A DNA stretch of 64,000 bases from the NCBI RefSeq assembly GCF_026261605.1, contig NZ_CP102486.1, positions 1,054,001 through 1,118,000 on the forward strand. The letters run 5' to 3'. Position 1 is the stretch's first letter, and every line of letters starts with the position of its first letter. The stretch is from Dechloromonas sp. A34 (GTDB lineage: Bacteria > Pseudomonadota > Gammaproteobacteria > Burkholderiales > Rhodocyclaceae). A program made the position numbers and the translations under genes. The notes beneath the pieces are model-generated. The model made no database searches, was not told the origin of the DNA, and saw only the letters and a list, made by a program, of their open reading frames with translations. Positions 31,820 to 42,260 of the stretch are shown one piece after another.

Positions 31820-33531
31820 GGCAGCAGCTTCTTGATGGCAGCAGCGAGTACTTCGTTTTCCGGGTGATCCTTGGCTGCACTTCTCAGCAGGCGACTGGCG
31901 TCGTCCTTGCGGCCCATGGTCCACATGACTTCGCCGAGGTGAGCAGCGATTTCGGGGTCAGCCCTGAGCTTGTAGGCTTTTTCCAGAGTCTTCAGAGCGG
32001 CGTCGAGTTTGCCCTGGCGATAGAGCACCCAGCCCAGGCTATCGGTGATGAAGGGGTCGTCGGGCAACTGGCGCAATGCCTTGGCGATCATTTCCTCGGC
32101 TTCAGTCAGCCGGACATTGCGTTCGGCGAAGGAATAGCCGAGGGCGTTCAGGGCGTGGGCATGATCGGGTTTCAGTTTGATCAGATGGGCGAGATGGGTT
32201 TCGAGGATTTCCGGCTTGCCGATGCGCTCGGCGGTCAGTGCCGTTTCGTAGAGCAGTTCGGGGTTGTCCGGGTGGCTGGTGAGCGCGGTCTCGAGAACGA
32301 TATAGGCATCGTTCAGGCGTCCGGCTTCGCGCAGCAACTGGGCTTCGGCCAGGATCAACTGGGCACGTTCCGCTTCCGTGCCGCCGCGCGTGCTGTGCAG
32401 CAGTTCGCGCGCTTCTTCAAGCTTGCCCTGTTGGAGCAGGATCTGCGCGGTGCGCGAACGGGCAGCAATATATTGTTCGCCGGCTGTGACCTGGCGGTAG
32501 TGCTCGAGGGCGGCTTCCGGTTTTTTCTGTTCCTGGTCGAGCTGGCCGAGGAAGAAGTGTACGGTGCTCTTGTCCGGGAAATCGGTTTTCAGCAGCCGTT
32601 CGAGCTGGGCGCGCCCGGTTTCGGCATCGCCATGTTGCAGGGCGAGCATGGCTACCGGGTAGATGACTTCTGGGTTGTCCGGGTTTTCCTTGATCAGGTG
32701 GTCGAAATGCTTGCGCGACTCGTCGAACTGTTTGTCGCTGATCAGCAGGCGGGCCAGCATTAGTCGGGCATCCCGGGCTCCGGGATAGCGGCCGACGAAA
32801 TCGTTCAGGCTGTCGATCGCGGTCGGATTCGACTGCCGGGCCTGGAGTTGGGCGCGAGCAAGGGCGGCGGCCTCCCAGTCGGGGCGCAGTTGCAGCGCCT
32901 TTTCGGTTTCCGAGAGGGCGCGCAGGTTGTCGCCGGCGGCTGAGGCCGCCTGAGCCATGGCGTAGTGCGCTTCTGGCAGGCCATCGTACGGTGTGGCGAC
33001 GCGATCGACCAGTTTCTGCACGGCTTGTTTGTCGGTGTGCTTGGCCAGCGTGCGGTTCAGTTGCAGCAGGTTAGTGGCGAGATTGGCCTTGTCCTGTTCG
33101 AGCAGGCTCGCTAGTTGGGGGGCCAGGTCGTCCAGACGGTTGGTCACGACGAGCAGCGATGATTGTGTCTGTCGCGCTTTGGTCGAGTCCGGCTCGACTT
33201 CGAGCCAGATCCGGCTGAGTTCGAGGGCGCGGTCATATTGGCGGGCGAAGGCGGCAACCTCGGTGGCCCGGGACAGCACCTTCGGGTCGCGGGTGCGCAG
33301 GGCGAGGTCGCTCCAGGCGTCGACACCGAGCTTGATCTCGCCGCGCTGCAGGGCGAACTCGCCGAGCAGCGACTGGAAAACGGTACGCGCCAGGATGTTC
33401 TCGGAGGAGGCTTGTGTCGTGGCCCGCTTGGCTGCCGCCTTGGCGGGGGGCTCGCCGGCGGCCTGGCTGAGGCCGGCATGGGTCAGACCCAGAGCCAGGG
33501 ATAGGGCGGCGGCGATGAACTTCGGGAACAT
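31816..33531 (-). CDS. Exported tetratricopeptide-repeat protein
   Basis: The 571-residue protein has a signal peptide (cleaved after about residue 24, LSQAAGEP) and TPR repeats from about residue 60 to the end. The clearest repeats read NPELLYETALTAERIGK and DPFITDSLGWVLYRQGKLDAALKTLEKAY. It belongs to the periplasmic TPR proteins encoded next to lolB in Betaproteobacteria. The partner is unknown; an envelope-assembly scaffold role is a guess from context. It is divergent from mutM, with 88 bases between starts. Confidence 0.88.
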   Translation of the reverse strand: MFPKFIAAALSLALGLTHAGLSQAAGEPPAKAAAKRATTQASSENILARTVFQSLLGEFALQRGEIKLGVDAWSDLALRTRDPKVLSRATEVAAFARQYDRALELSRIWLEVEPDSTKARQTQSSLLVVTNRLDDLAPQLASLLEQDKANLATNLLQLNRTLAKHTDKQAVQKLVDRVATPYDGLPEAHYAMAQAASAAGDNLRALSETEKALQLRPDWEAAALARAQLQARQSNPTAIDSLNDFVGRYPGARDARLMLARLLISDKQFDESRKHFDHLIKENPDNPEVIYPVAMLALQHGDAETGRAQLERLLKTDFPDKSTVHFFLGQLDQEQKKPEAALEHYRQVTAGEQYIAARSRTAQILLQQGKLEEARELLHSTRGGTEAERAQLILAEAQLLREAGRLNDAYIVLETALTSHPDNPELLYETALTAERIGKPEILETHLAHLIKLKPDHAHALNALGYSFAERNVRLTEAEEMIAKALRQLPDDPFITDSLGWVLYRQGKLDAALKTLEKAYKLRADPEIAAHLGEVMWTMGRKDDASRLLRSAAKDHPENEVLAAAIKKLLP

Positions 33532-33619
33532 GGTCAGCTTTCAGTCGGGGATGCGTCTTTGAACGCATAGAATCGCATAAGTTTGCGATGGTATTTGGGA
33601 TTGGTTGGAGGAACAAGCG

Positions 33620-34453
33620 ATGCCGGAATTGCCGGAAGTCGAAGTATGTCGGCGCGGCCTGCGGCCGGAACTGGAAGGAGTCATCATTGAGGGCGTTGTC
33701 TGCCGCGTCCCGAAGCTGCGCCAGGATATTCCGCCCGAACTGGGGGGGCTGCTACCGGGCTGCCGTGTGCTGGCGGTTCGCCGGCGCGGCAAGTACCTGC
33801 TGCTCGATTGCTGGAAGGAAGAGGTCGAAGGTTGTCTGATCATCCATCTCGGCATGTCTGGCAACCTGCGCTTTGTGCCGCACCATCTGCCGCCGGCCAA
33901 ACACGATCACTTCGATCTGGTGCTGGCCGGACAGACCCTGCGCTTCGGCGACCCGCGCCGCTTCGGCGTCATCGCCTGGCAGCCGGGGCCGCCGGCGGCG
34001 GCCGAGCAACATCCGCTGCTGGTCAGCCAGGGCGTCGAGCCGTTGTCCGAAGCGTTCACGGCCGACTGGCTGCACGCTGCCGTCAGTCGGCGGAGCGCCC
34101 CGATCAAGCCGGTCCTGATGGACAGTCATCTGCTGGTTGGGGTCGGCAACATCTATGCCTCGGAGAGCCTGTTCCGCGCCGGCATCTCGCCTTTGCGGGC
34201 GGCTAACCGGATCAGTCGGGCGCGCTATGCGCTGCTCGTGCCGGCCATCCGCGAAACCCTGGCGGATGCGATTGCGGCCGGGGGGAGCAGTATCCGCGAT
34301 TATGTTCATAGCGACGGCGGGGCGGGCTGCTTTCAGATTCAGGCCGCTGTCTATGACCGTGCCGGGCAACCCTGTCTGCGCTGTGGCGGCGTGGTCCGGC
34401 AGATTCGCCAGGCTGGGCGGAGTACCTATTATTGCCCTCTCTGCCAGCATTAA
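33620..34453 (+). CDS. mutM: Formamidopyrimidine-DNA glycosylase
   Basis: The 277-residue bifunctional glycosylase/AP lyase removes 8-oxoguanine and formamidopyrimidines. The N-terminal PELPEVE carries the catalytic Pro and Glu. RRGKYLLL has the beta-elimination Lys. The helix-two-turn-helix contains GVGNIYASE, and the zinc finger CLRCGG-YYCPLC ends the protein. The ATG at 33620 must be the start because Pro2 is catalytic. It is followed 54 bases later by the dynamin-like GTPase gene. Confidence 0.97.
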   Translation: MPELPEVEVCRRGLRPELEGVIIEGVVCRVPKLRQDIPPELGGLLPGCRVLAVRRRGKYLLLDCWKEEVEGCLIIHLGMSGNLRFVPHHLPPAKHDHFDLVLAGQTLRFGDPRRFGVIAWQPGPPAAAEQHPLLVSQGVEPLSEAFTADWLHAAVSRRSAPIKPVLMDSHLLVGVGNIYASESLFRAGISPLRAANRISRARYALLVPAIRETLADAIAAGGSSIRDYVHSDGGAGCFQIQAAVYDRAGQPCLRCGGVVRQIRQAGRSTYYCPLCQH

Positions 34454-34507
34454 TTGGCGGGTCCAAGCCCCTGTTTCTATGCTAAATTGAAAGCTCTGTA
34501 CGTATCC

Positions 34508-36469
34508 ATGGTGCATGATATGTCGCTTGCCAATCAATTTGCCGCCTACACCGCCTGGCGTTCGCGCCTTTCCTCGCATATTGCGGAATTTCAGGAATGG
34601 CTCTCCCAGAACGAGTTGTCGGACGCCCAGACCGATCTGCGCCTCGCCCAGTTGCTCGAGCGCCTGCGCGAAGACCGCCTGAACGTGGCTTTCGTCGCCG
34701 AGTTCTCGCGCGGCAAGTCGGAACTGATCAACGCGATTTTCTTCGCCGAATACGGCAACCGCATGCTGCCCTCGTCGGCTGGCCGGACGACCATGTGTCC
34801 GACCGAGCTGTTGTTCGAGGAAAACAAGTTGCCCTGCATCGAACTGTTGCCGATTCAGACGCGCGCTTCGAACTCCAGTGTGACCGAATACAAGCGCTTT
34901 CCCGACGAGTGGACGGTCGTCAATCTCGATATCGAGTCGCCGGAAGCGATGCAGGATGCCCTTCGCCATGTCAGCGAGACGACCCGGGTAACGCCGGAGG
35001 ACGCGGCGCGTCTCGGCTTCGAGCTTGGTAAGGGCGAGATCGATTTCTACAAGGTGGGTGACGACGGCCTGGTCGAGGTGCCGCAATGGCGCCACGCCAT
35101 CATCAATTTCCCGCACCCGCTGCTCAAGCAGGGGCTGATCATTCTCGACACCCCGGGTTTGAACGCCATCGGTGCCGAGCCGGAACTGACCTTGTCGTTG
35201 CTGCCCAATGCGCACGCCGTGCTCTTCATCCTCGGTGCCGATACCGGGGTGACCCAGTCCGACATGGCGATCTGGAAGGAACATATCTGTGCCGGCGGCA
35301 CGGCCAAGCGCGGCCGCATGGTGGTGCTCAACAAGATCGACGGCCAGTGGGACGAGTTGAAGACGGCCGACGAAATCGATGCCGAAATCCGCAAGCAGGT
35401 AGAGTCCAGCGCCGGTATTCTCGGCCTGCCGGCCAGCCAGGTCTTTCCGGTCTCGGCCCAGAAGGGGCTGGTTGCCAAGATCAACGGCGACCACGATCTG
35501 CTCGAAAGGAGCCGGCTGCCGCTACTCGAATCGGCATTGTCTGTGGAACTGATCCCGGCCAAGCGCGACATCGTCTGCGACAACACGGAAAGCGAGTTCG
35601 GCGATGTCAGCCTGCGCGTGCGCGGCCTGCTCGAATCCCGCCTCGCCGGCCTGCGCGAGCAACTGACCGAACTGACCGAACTGCGTGGCAAGAACAAGGG
35701 CGTGGTCGAATACATGATGGGCAAGGTCCGGGCCGAGAAGGACGAGTTCGAATCCGGCCTGCAGCGCTACTACGCTGTGCGCAGCGTGTTTTCGACCCTG
35801 ACCAACAAGTTGTTCGGCCATCTTGGCCTCGATACCTTGCGTCAGCTCACCCACGAAACCCGCGAAGCGATGCTCGAAGCGGCTTTTTCGAAAACGCTGT
35901 CGGAGGCGATGGGGCGCTTTTTCGGACGTTCGCACGATGCGCTCAACAAGTCGAACGACGAGATCAAGGAAATTTTGGCAATGATGGAAGCCGTGTACAA
36001 ACGGTTTGCCGTCGAACATGGTTTGAAACTCGGTTCGCCAACGGCTTTCTCCCTACTCCGTTACGAAAAGGAGCTTGACCGCCTGCAGGCCTGGTGCGAC
36101 TCGCATCTGAACACCATGGTTAGCCTGCTGACGCACGACAAGCGCAACATCACGCAGAAATTCTTCGAGGAAGTGGCGGTCCAGGTGCGGCGTGCCTTCG
36201 AGCATGCCAACAAGGATGCCGAAGTCTGGCTGCGGGCGATCATGGCGCCGATGGAGACCCAGGTCCGCGAGCACCAGATCCAGTTGAAGCGTCGCCTGGA
36301 AAGCATCAAGCGTATCCATCAGGCGACCGACACATTGGAAGATCGCATTGCGGAACTGGAGAGCGTCGAGAAAAACCTTCTGGAGCAGATCCAGTCGCTA
36401 GAGGAGGTGGCCAGTAGGGTTCGGGAAATGCTGCTGCCGCTCGAAACGGAACAGTTGCAGGCGGCCTGA
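34508..36469 (+). CDS. Dynamin-like GTPase (bacterial dynamin family)
   Basis: The 653-residue protein has an N-terminal dynamin-type GTPase domain (about residues 50-330). G1 is AEFSRGKSELINAIF, an A-x4-GKS form of the usual G-x4-GK[ST]. G3 is ILDTPGLN and G4 is LNKIDG. A long helical stalk (330-653) with coiled-coil segments follows. No transmembrane span is obvious; membrane binding would be through the stalk tip. Candidate roles from the family are membrane remodelling or protection. ATG 34508 and ATG 34520 are both possible; neither has a ribosome site. It ends before a bidirectional terminator. Confidence 0.87.
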   Translation: MVHDMSLANQFAAYTAWRSRLSSHIAEFQEWLSQNELSDAQTDLRLAQLLERLREDRLNVAFVAEFSRGKSELINAIFFAEYGNRMLPSSAGRTTMCPTELLFEENKLPCIELLPIQTRASNSSVTEYKRFPDEWTVVNLDIESPEAMQDALRHVSETTRVTPEDAARLGFELGKGEIDFYKVGDDGLVEVPQWRHAIINFPHPLLKQGLIILDTPGLNAIGAEPELTLSLLPNAHAVLFILGADTGVTQSDMAIWKEHICAGGTAKRGRMVVLNKIDGQWDELKTADEIDAEIRKQVESSAGILGLPASQVFPVSAQKGLVAKINGDHDLLERSRLPLLESALSVELIPAKRDIVCDNTESEFGDVSLRVRGLLESRLAGLREQLTELTELRGKNKGVVEYMMGKVRAEKDEFESGLQRYYAVRSVFSTLTNKLFGHLGLDTLRQLTHETREAMLEAAFSKTLSEAMGRFFGRSHDALNKSNDEIKEILAMMEAVYKRFAVEHGLKLGSPTAFSLLRYEKELDRLQAWCDSHLNTMVSLLTHDKRNITQKFFEEVAVQVRRAFEHANKDAEVWLRAIMAPMETQVREHQIQLKRRLESIKRIHQATDTLEDRIAELESVEKNLLEQIQSLEEVASRVREMLLPLETEQLQAA

Positions 36470-36506
36470 GCTGCCCGCCAGAGGGCTTTTTTGAGTTGTA
36501 AACGGC

Positions 36507-36535
36507 AAAAAACCCGCGAAATTCGCGGGTTTTTT
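36507..36535. terminator. Bidirectional terminator between dynamin-like gene and ferredoxin
   Basis: AAAAAACCCGCGAA and TTCGCGGGTTTTTT flank a single A, giving A/T runs on both sides. It serves both converging genes. Confidence 0.88.
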
Positions 36536-36551
36536 ATTGGGCAGTGAAAAC

Positions 36552-37856
<1,305 letters not shown>

Positions 37857-37860
<4 letters not shown>

Positions 37861-39145
37861 TCGGCAGCGACCGTCACGGTAATCAGGCCATCCTTCCGAA
37901 CATGGCGGGCAAAGGCTTGTCTGATGGCATCGGCGGTCACCGCCTGTACCTTGGTCTGGTACTGATCGAGGTAATCGAGCGGCAGGCCGTAGAAGCCAAT
38001 CGCCGCGGTGTTGTCGAGCAGCTTCTTGTTGCTGTCCAGACGCAGCGGGAAACTGCCGGTCAGATTGGCTTTGGCGGCAGTCAACTCGTCCGCCGTCGGG
38101 CCATCCTTCAGGAAGCCGTCGAGCACTTCGCTGGCCACCTTGATCGCCTCCCCGGCTTGCGAACGCTTGGTCTGCAAGCCGATCTGGAAGGGGCCGGCCT
38201 GACGCAGGGGGGCGACGTAGCTGTAGACACTGTAGGCGTAGCCGCGCTTGTCGCGAACTTCCTTGATCAGGCGCGAGACGAAGCCGCCGCCGCCCAGGGT
38301 GTAGTTGCCGACCAGCAGTGGGAAGTAGTCCGGGTTGCCGCGCTCGATGGCGGGCAGGCCGAGATAGATGTGCGCCTGGCTGGCTGGGTGAGGGAGCCTG
38401 GTGATGCCGGCCTTGGGCATCTCGGGGGGCTCGGTAGCACTGCGGCCTGGCCCTTGGGCAGGCCGGCCGCGAGGCCCTCGGCGATCTTCTCGGCGTCGGC
38501 CCGCGAAATGTCGCCGACCAGCGTGATGCTGGCGTTGGCCGGGTTGTAGTAGCGGCCATGGAAGGCGACGAGGTCATCGCGATTCAGCGTCGCGACGCTG
38601 TCCGGGGTGGCCTGCCGGCCGTACGGGTGGTTTGGGTACATGGCCGCCCAGAAGGCCTTGCCGGCGATGCTGTCCGGCCGGGTCATGGCTTCCTTGAGAC
38701 CGGCAATGGTGCGGGCCTTTTCGCGTTCCAGGATGGCCGCTTCGAACCGGGGCTTGTGGAGCACGCTGCGCAGGATATCGAGCGCCGGTTCCTGTTTGTC
38801 CTTGGCCGAAAGGGTGCGCAGGGTCACGCTGGCGCGATCGGTATCGGCGCTGCCGCCAAGATTGGCGCCGATGTCGGCCAGCTGTTCGGCAATCGCGGTC
38901 TCGTCGCGGCTTCCGGCGCCGAGATCGAGGGCGGCCAGGGTCAGCGCGGCGAGGCCGGATTTGCCGGCCGGGTCGAACATCGAGCCGGCGGCGAAGTCGA
39001 CCTGGACGTCGAGCATCGGCAGGACGCGGCTGGCGACGAAATAGACGCGGGCGCCGGATGGCGATACCCAGTGCTCAATCTTGGCCCCGGCCAGCGCACT
39101 TTGCGCGATCAACAGGGCGGTTATTGCGGTCAGCAGCTTTTTCAT
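37857..39145 (-). pseudogene. M16 family peptidase subunit B (non-catalytic), frameshifted
   Basis: A signal peptide (MKKLLTAITALLIAQSALAG) leads into an M16 peptidase-like protein of about 430 residues. The zinc motif HxxEH is absent; the corresponding segment reads GLAALTLAALDLG, so this is the inactive partner of a heterodimeric M16 pair. The frame breaks after GQAAVLPSPP in a run of six G at 38424-38429. One added base would continue into EMPKAGITRLPHPASQ and on to the stop at 37857. Both halves look intact, so sequencing error is likely. It lies 38 bases after the catalytic subunit gene. Confidence 0.85.
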
Positions 39146-39183
39146 GGTGTTTTTCTGGTGCCAGCTTTGGGTTTCATGGAACA

Positions 39184-40542
39184 TCAATGGCGGGTGGCGG
39201 CGGCCGACCGGCGTGGTTTGCCGTCGAGCGGCTGCGGATCGAGTACGCCGACGGTCAGCGTGTCGTCGGTGAGATATTTCCTGGCGACGCCCTGTACTTC
39301 GGCGGCGGTGACCTTCTGCAGTTTTTCCAGCATGCGGTTCAGCTTGCGGTAGGAAAGGCCGACCGATTCGATCTGGCCGATTTCCATCGCCTGACCGAAC
39401 ATCGAATCGAGCTTGAAGACCTGGCTGGCCAGCAATTGCGCCTTGGCGCGCCGGAGTTCGGCTTCGCTGACGCCGTCCTTCTGAATCAGGGCAATCTCGG
39501 TGCGCAGGGCAGCTTCGAGATCGGCCGCGGTCTTGCCTTCGGACGGGCTGCCATGCAGATAGAACATGCCCGGGCCGCGGGCCGTAGCATCATAGTCGAT
39601 GCCGATGGCCAGCGCGATCTTGTCTTCGCGCACCAGTTTCTTGTTGAAGCGGGCGGCATCGTGGCCGTCGAGAATGCTGCTCAGAATGTCCAGCGCGTAG
39701 GGTTCGCTGTCGGTGTCGATATCGCGCAGGATGGGTGCCTTGTAACCCATGATCAGCACCGGCAGTTCGGCCGGCGCCTTGACGGTGACCCGGCGGGGGC
39801 CTTCCTGGGCCGGCTCGATCGGCTGCTTGCGGGCAGGCAGGGCGCGGCCCGCGAGCGGACCGTAATGTTTCTCGGCAAGGGCGAACACCACCTGATGATC
39901 GACATCGCCGGTGATGACGACATAGGCGTTGTTCGGCACGTACCAAGTGTCGTACCAGGCTTTGGCGTCGGCGGCGGTCATCGTTTCCAGGTCGTTCATC
40001 CAGCCGATGATCGGCCGGCGATAGGGGTGGGCCTGGAAGGCAGCGGCGTTCATCTGCTCGAAAAGCTTGGCCTGCGGATTGTCGTCGGTGCGCATGCGGC
40101 GCTCTTCCATGACGACCTTGATCTCCTGGGCGAATTCCGTGGCCCCGACGTTCAAATGGCGCATACGGTCGGCTTCGAGACGCATCATTTCGTCCAGCTT
40201 CTCCTTTGGCACCTGCTGGAAATAGGCCGTGTAGTCGCGGCTGGTGAAGGCGTTGTCACGGCCACCGGCTGCGGCGACCAGGCGATTGAATTCGCCGGGC
40301 CCGACGCTCGGCGTACCCTTGAACATCATGTGCTCCAGAACGTGGGCGACGCCCGAGGCACCATCGACCTCGTCCATGGCGCCGATGCGGTACCAGACCA
40401 TCTGGACGGCGGTCGGGGCGCGGCGGTCTTCCTTGACGATGATCCGCAGGCCGTTCTTCAGCGTCGTTTCGTAGGGATTGGCGTGGGCCACGGTCAACAG
40501 CCAGGGGGCGAGCAAAAAGGGAATGAGGTGTCGCATGCGCAT
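39184..40542 (-). CDS. M16 family zinc peptidase subunit A (catalytic)
   Basis: The 452-residue protein has a signal peptide (LLAPWLLTVAHA). The inverted zinc motif HVLEH lies in SGVAHVLEHMMFKGT, with a downstream Glu in VMEERRM. It is a pitrilysin/PqqL-like periplasmic metallopeptidase. The next gene encodes a motif-less M16 partner, as in known heterodimeric M16B peptidases. ATG at 40542 or 40536 is possible; no clear ribosome site. It is divergent from ftsY, a common betaproteobacterial arrangement. Confidence 0.92.
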   Translation of the reverse strand: MRMRHLIPFLLAPWLLTVAHANPYETTLKNGLRIIVKEDRRAPTAVQMVWYRIGAMDEVDGASGVAHVLEHMMFKGTPSVGPGEFNRLVAAAGGRDNAFTSRDYTAYFQQVPKEKLDEMMRLEADRMRHLNVGATEFAQEIKVVMEERRMRTDDNPQAKLFEQMNAAAFQAHPYRRPIIGWMNDLETMTAADAKAWYDTWYVPNNAYVVITGDVDHQVVFALAEKHYGPLAGRALPARKQPIEPAQEGPRRVTVKAPAELPVLIMGYKAPILRDIDTDSEPYALDILSSILDGHDAARFNKKLVREDKIALAIGIDYDATARGPGMFYLHGSPSEGKTAADLEAALRTEIALIQKDGVSEAELRRAKAQLLASQVFKLDSMFGQAMEIGQIESVGLSYRKLNRMLEKLQKVTAAEVQGVARKYLTDDTLTVGVLDPQPLDGKPRRSAAATRH

Positions 40543-40650
40543 TGGGGGGGTGGTCTTTCTGCTAGAATTCGTGCCTGATTTTGCATCAATCCGGCGGCAT
40601 CTTAACGGCTTGCCGCCCAACTGTCAGCTTGGCTTGAGACCTCTTTCCCC

Positions 40651-41613
40651 ATGTTCAGTTTCCTGAAAAAATCCGCCTCCGATCCGAAAGCGGAAGCGCC
40701 TGCTGCGCCTTCCTGGCGCGAACGCCTGTTCAAGGGGCTGGCCAAGACCCGCGCCCAGTGGGGGGGCAAGCTAAAGTCGATCTTCTCGCGCGGCAAGGTT
40801 GACGACGAGTTGCTGGAAGAGCTGGAGTCGCTGCTGTTGACCAGCGATTGCGGCATCGAGGCAACCCAGCATCTGCTCGACGAGCTGAAGAAAGCCGCCA
40901 AGCGCGACAAGCTGGATACGCCGGAAGCCATCCAGAAAGCGCTGGCCGATGCCCTGCTCGAAACCCTGCAGCCGCTTGAACAGCCGCTCGATGTCAGCGG
41001 CCACAAGCCTTACGTGATCATGATTGCCGGGGTCAACGGGGCTGGTAAGACGACCTCGATCGGCAAGCTGGCCAAGTATTTCCAGGATCAGGGCAAGAGC
41101 GTACTGCTCGCCGCCGGCGATACCTTCCGTGCCGCCGCCCGCGAGCAGCTGGAAACCTGGGGGCAACGCAACAACGTGACGGTCATTGCGCAGGACAACG
41201 GCGATCCGGCGGCGGTGGTCTTCGACGCCATCTCGGCCGCCAAGGCACGCGGCATCGATATCGTGCTGGCCGATACCGCTGGTCGTCTGCCGACCCAGTT
41301 GCACCTGATGGAAGAAATCGCCAAGGTGCGCCGCGTCATCAAGAAGGTCGCCCCGAGCGGTCCGCACGAAACGCTGCTCGTCCTCGACGCCAACATCGGC
41401 CAGAACGCGCTGCAGCAGGTCAAGGCCTTCGACAAGGCGATTCACGTTACCGGCCTGGTCCTGACCAAGCTCGACGGCACGGCCAAGGGCGGCGTCGTCA
41501 CCGCCATCGCCCGCCAGTGCCCGAAGCCGATCCGCTTCATCGGGGTCGGCGAGCAGATCGACGACCTGCGTCCCTTCTCCGCCAAAGATTTCGTCGACGC
41601 CCTGTTTGAATGA
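40651..41613 (+). CDS. ftsY: Signal recognition particle receptor FtsY
   Basis: The 320-residue SRP GTPase targets inner-membrane proteins to the translocon. The NG domain shows GVNGAGKTTSIGKLA (G1), LADTAGRLPTQ (G3), TKLDGTAKGG (G4) and GVGEQIDDLRPF (closing motif). The acidic A domain is short, and a basic N-terminus (FSFLKKS) may bind lipid. It overlaps ftsE by 4 bases, giving the standard ftsY-ftsE-ftsX operon. Confidence 0.97.
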   Translation: MFSFLKKSASDPKAEAPAAPSWRERLFKGLAKTRAQWGGKLKSIFSRGKVDDELLEELESLLLTSDCGIEATQHLLDELKKAAKRDKLDTPEAIQKALADALLETLQPLEQPLDVSGHKPYVIMIAGVNGAGKTTSIGKLAKYFQDQGKSVLLAAGDTFRAAAREQLETWGQRNNVTVIAQDNGDPAAVVFDAISAAKARGIDIVLADTAGRLPTQLHLMEEIAKVRRVIKKVAPSGPHETLLVLDANIGQNALQQVKAFDKAIHVTGLVLTKLDGTAKGGVVTAIARQCPKPIRFIGVGEQIDDLRPFSAKDFVDALFE

Positions 41614-42260
41614 TTGTCGCCAGCAACCTGAGCAAGCGCTACCCGGGCGGTTATGAGGCCGTCAAGGAAGTCGATTTTTCCATCGAAGCCGGCCAGATGG
41701 TCTTCATCACCGGCCACTCCGGCGCCGGCAAGACGACGCTGGTCAAGCTGATCGCCTCGCTCGAGCGCCCGACTGCCGGCAGTCTGGTGGTCAATGGCCA
41801 GAATCTGGCGGCGCTGCGGCGCAGTGCCATCCCTTATTTGCGGCGCAACCTCGGCCTGGTTTTCCAGGACCAGCGCCTGCTCTTCGATCGCAGCGTGCTC
41901 GACAATGTGCTGCTCCCACTGCAGATCGTCGGCCTGCCCCGCCGCGAGGCCATCCGGCGCGCCCAGGCGGCGCTCGACAAGGTCGGCCTGCTGGCTCGTG
42001 AAAAGGCCCGGCCGATCGCCCTTTCCGGCGGCGAGCAACAACGCCTGGCGATCGCCCGCGCCGTAGTCAATCGGCCGACCGTGCTGCTCGCCGACGAGCC
42101 GACGGGCAATCTCGATGCCGAATCGGCGGCGGAGATCCTGGAAATCTTCGCTGATTTCCATCGCGTCGGCGTGACGGTGGTGGTCGCCACCCACGACCAG
42201 AACTGGATCGAACGCTATCACCCGAATGTCTTGCGCCTCGATCACGGGAGGCTGGTATGA
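41610..42260 (+). CDS. ftsE: Cell division ATP-binding protein FtsE
   Basis: The 216-residue ABC ATPase works with FtsX at the septum to activate peptidoglycan hydrolysis. It has Walker A GHSGAGKTTLVKL, signature LSGGEQQRLAIARA, Walker B VLLADEPTGNLD and switch His in VATHDQNW. Its ATG overlaps the ftsY stop, and its stop overlaps the ftsX start (ATGA), so the three genes are coupled. Confidence 0.97.
   Translation: MIVASNLSKRYPGGYEAVKEVDFSIEAGQMVFITGHSGAGKTTLVKLIASLERPTAGSLVVNGQNLAALRRSAIPYLRRNLGLVFQDQRLLFDRSVLDNVLLPLQIVGLPRREAIRRAQAALDKVGLLAREKARPIALSGGEQQRLAIARAVVNRPTVLLADEPTGNLDAESAAEILEIFADFHRVGVTVVVATHDQNWIERYHPNVLRLDHGRLV

Noticed and set aside
33752..35494. A 580-codon open frame opposite mutM and the dynamin-like gene
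   Set aside because: It spans two clear genes on the other strand and the intergenic gap; composition is not protein-like.
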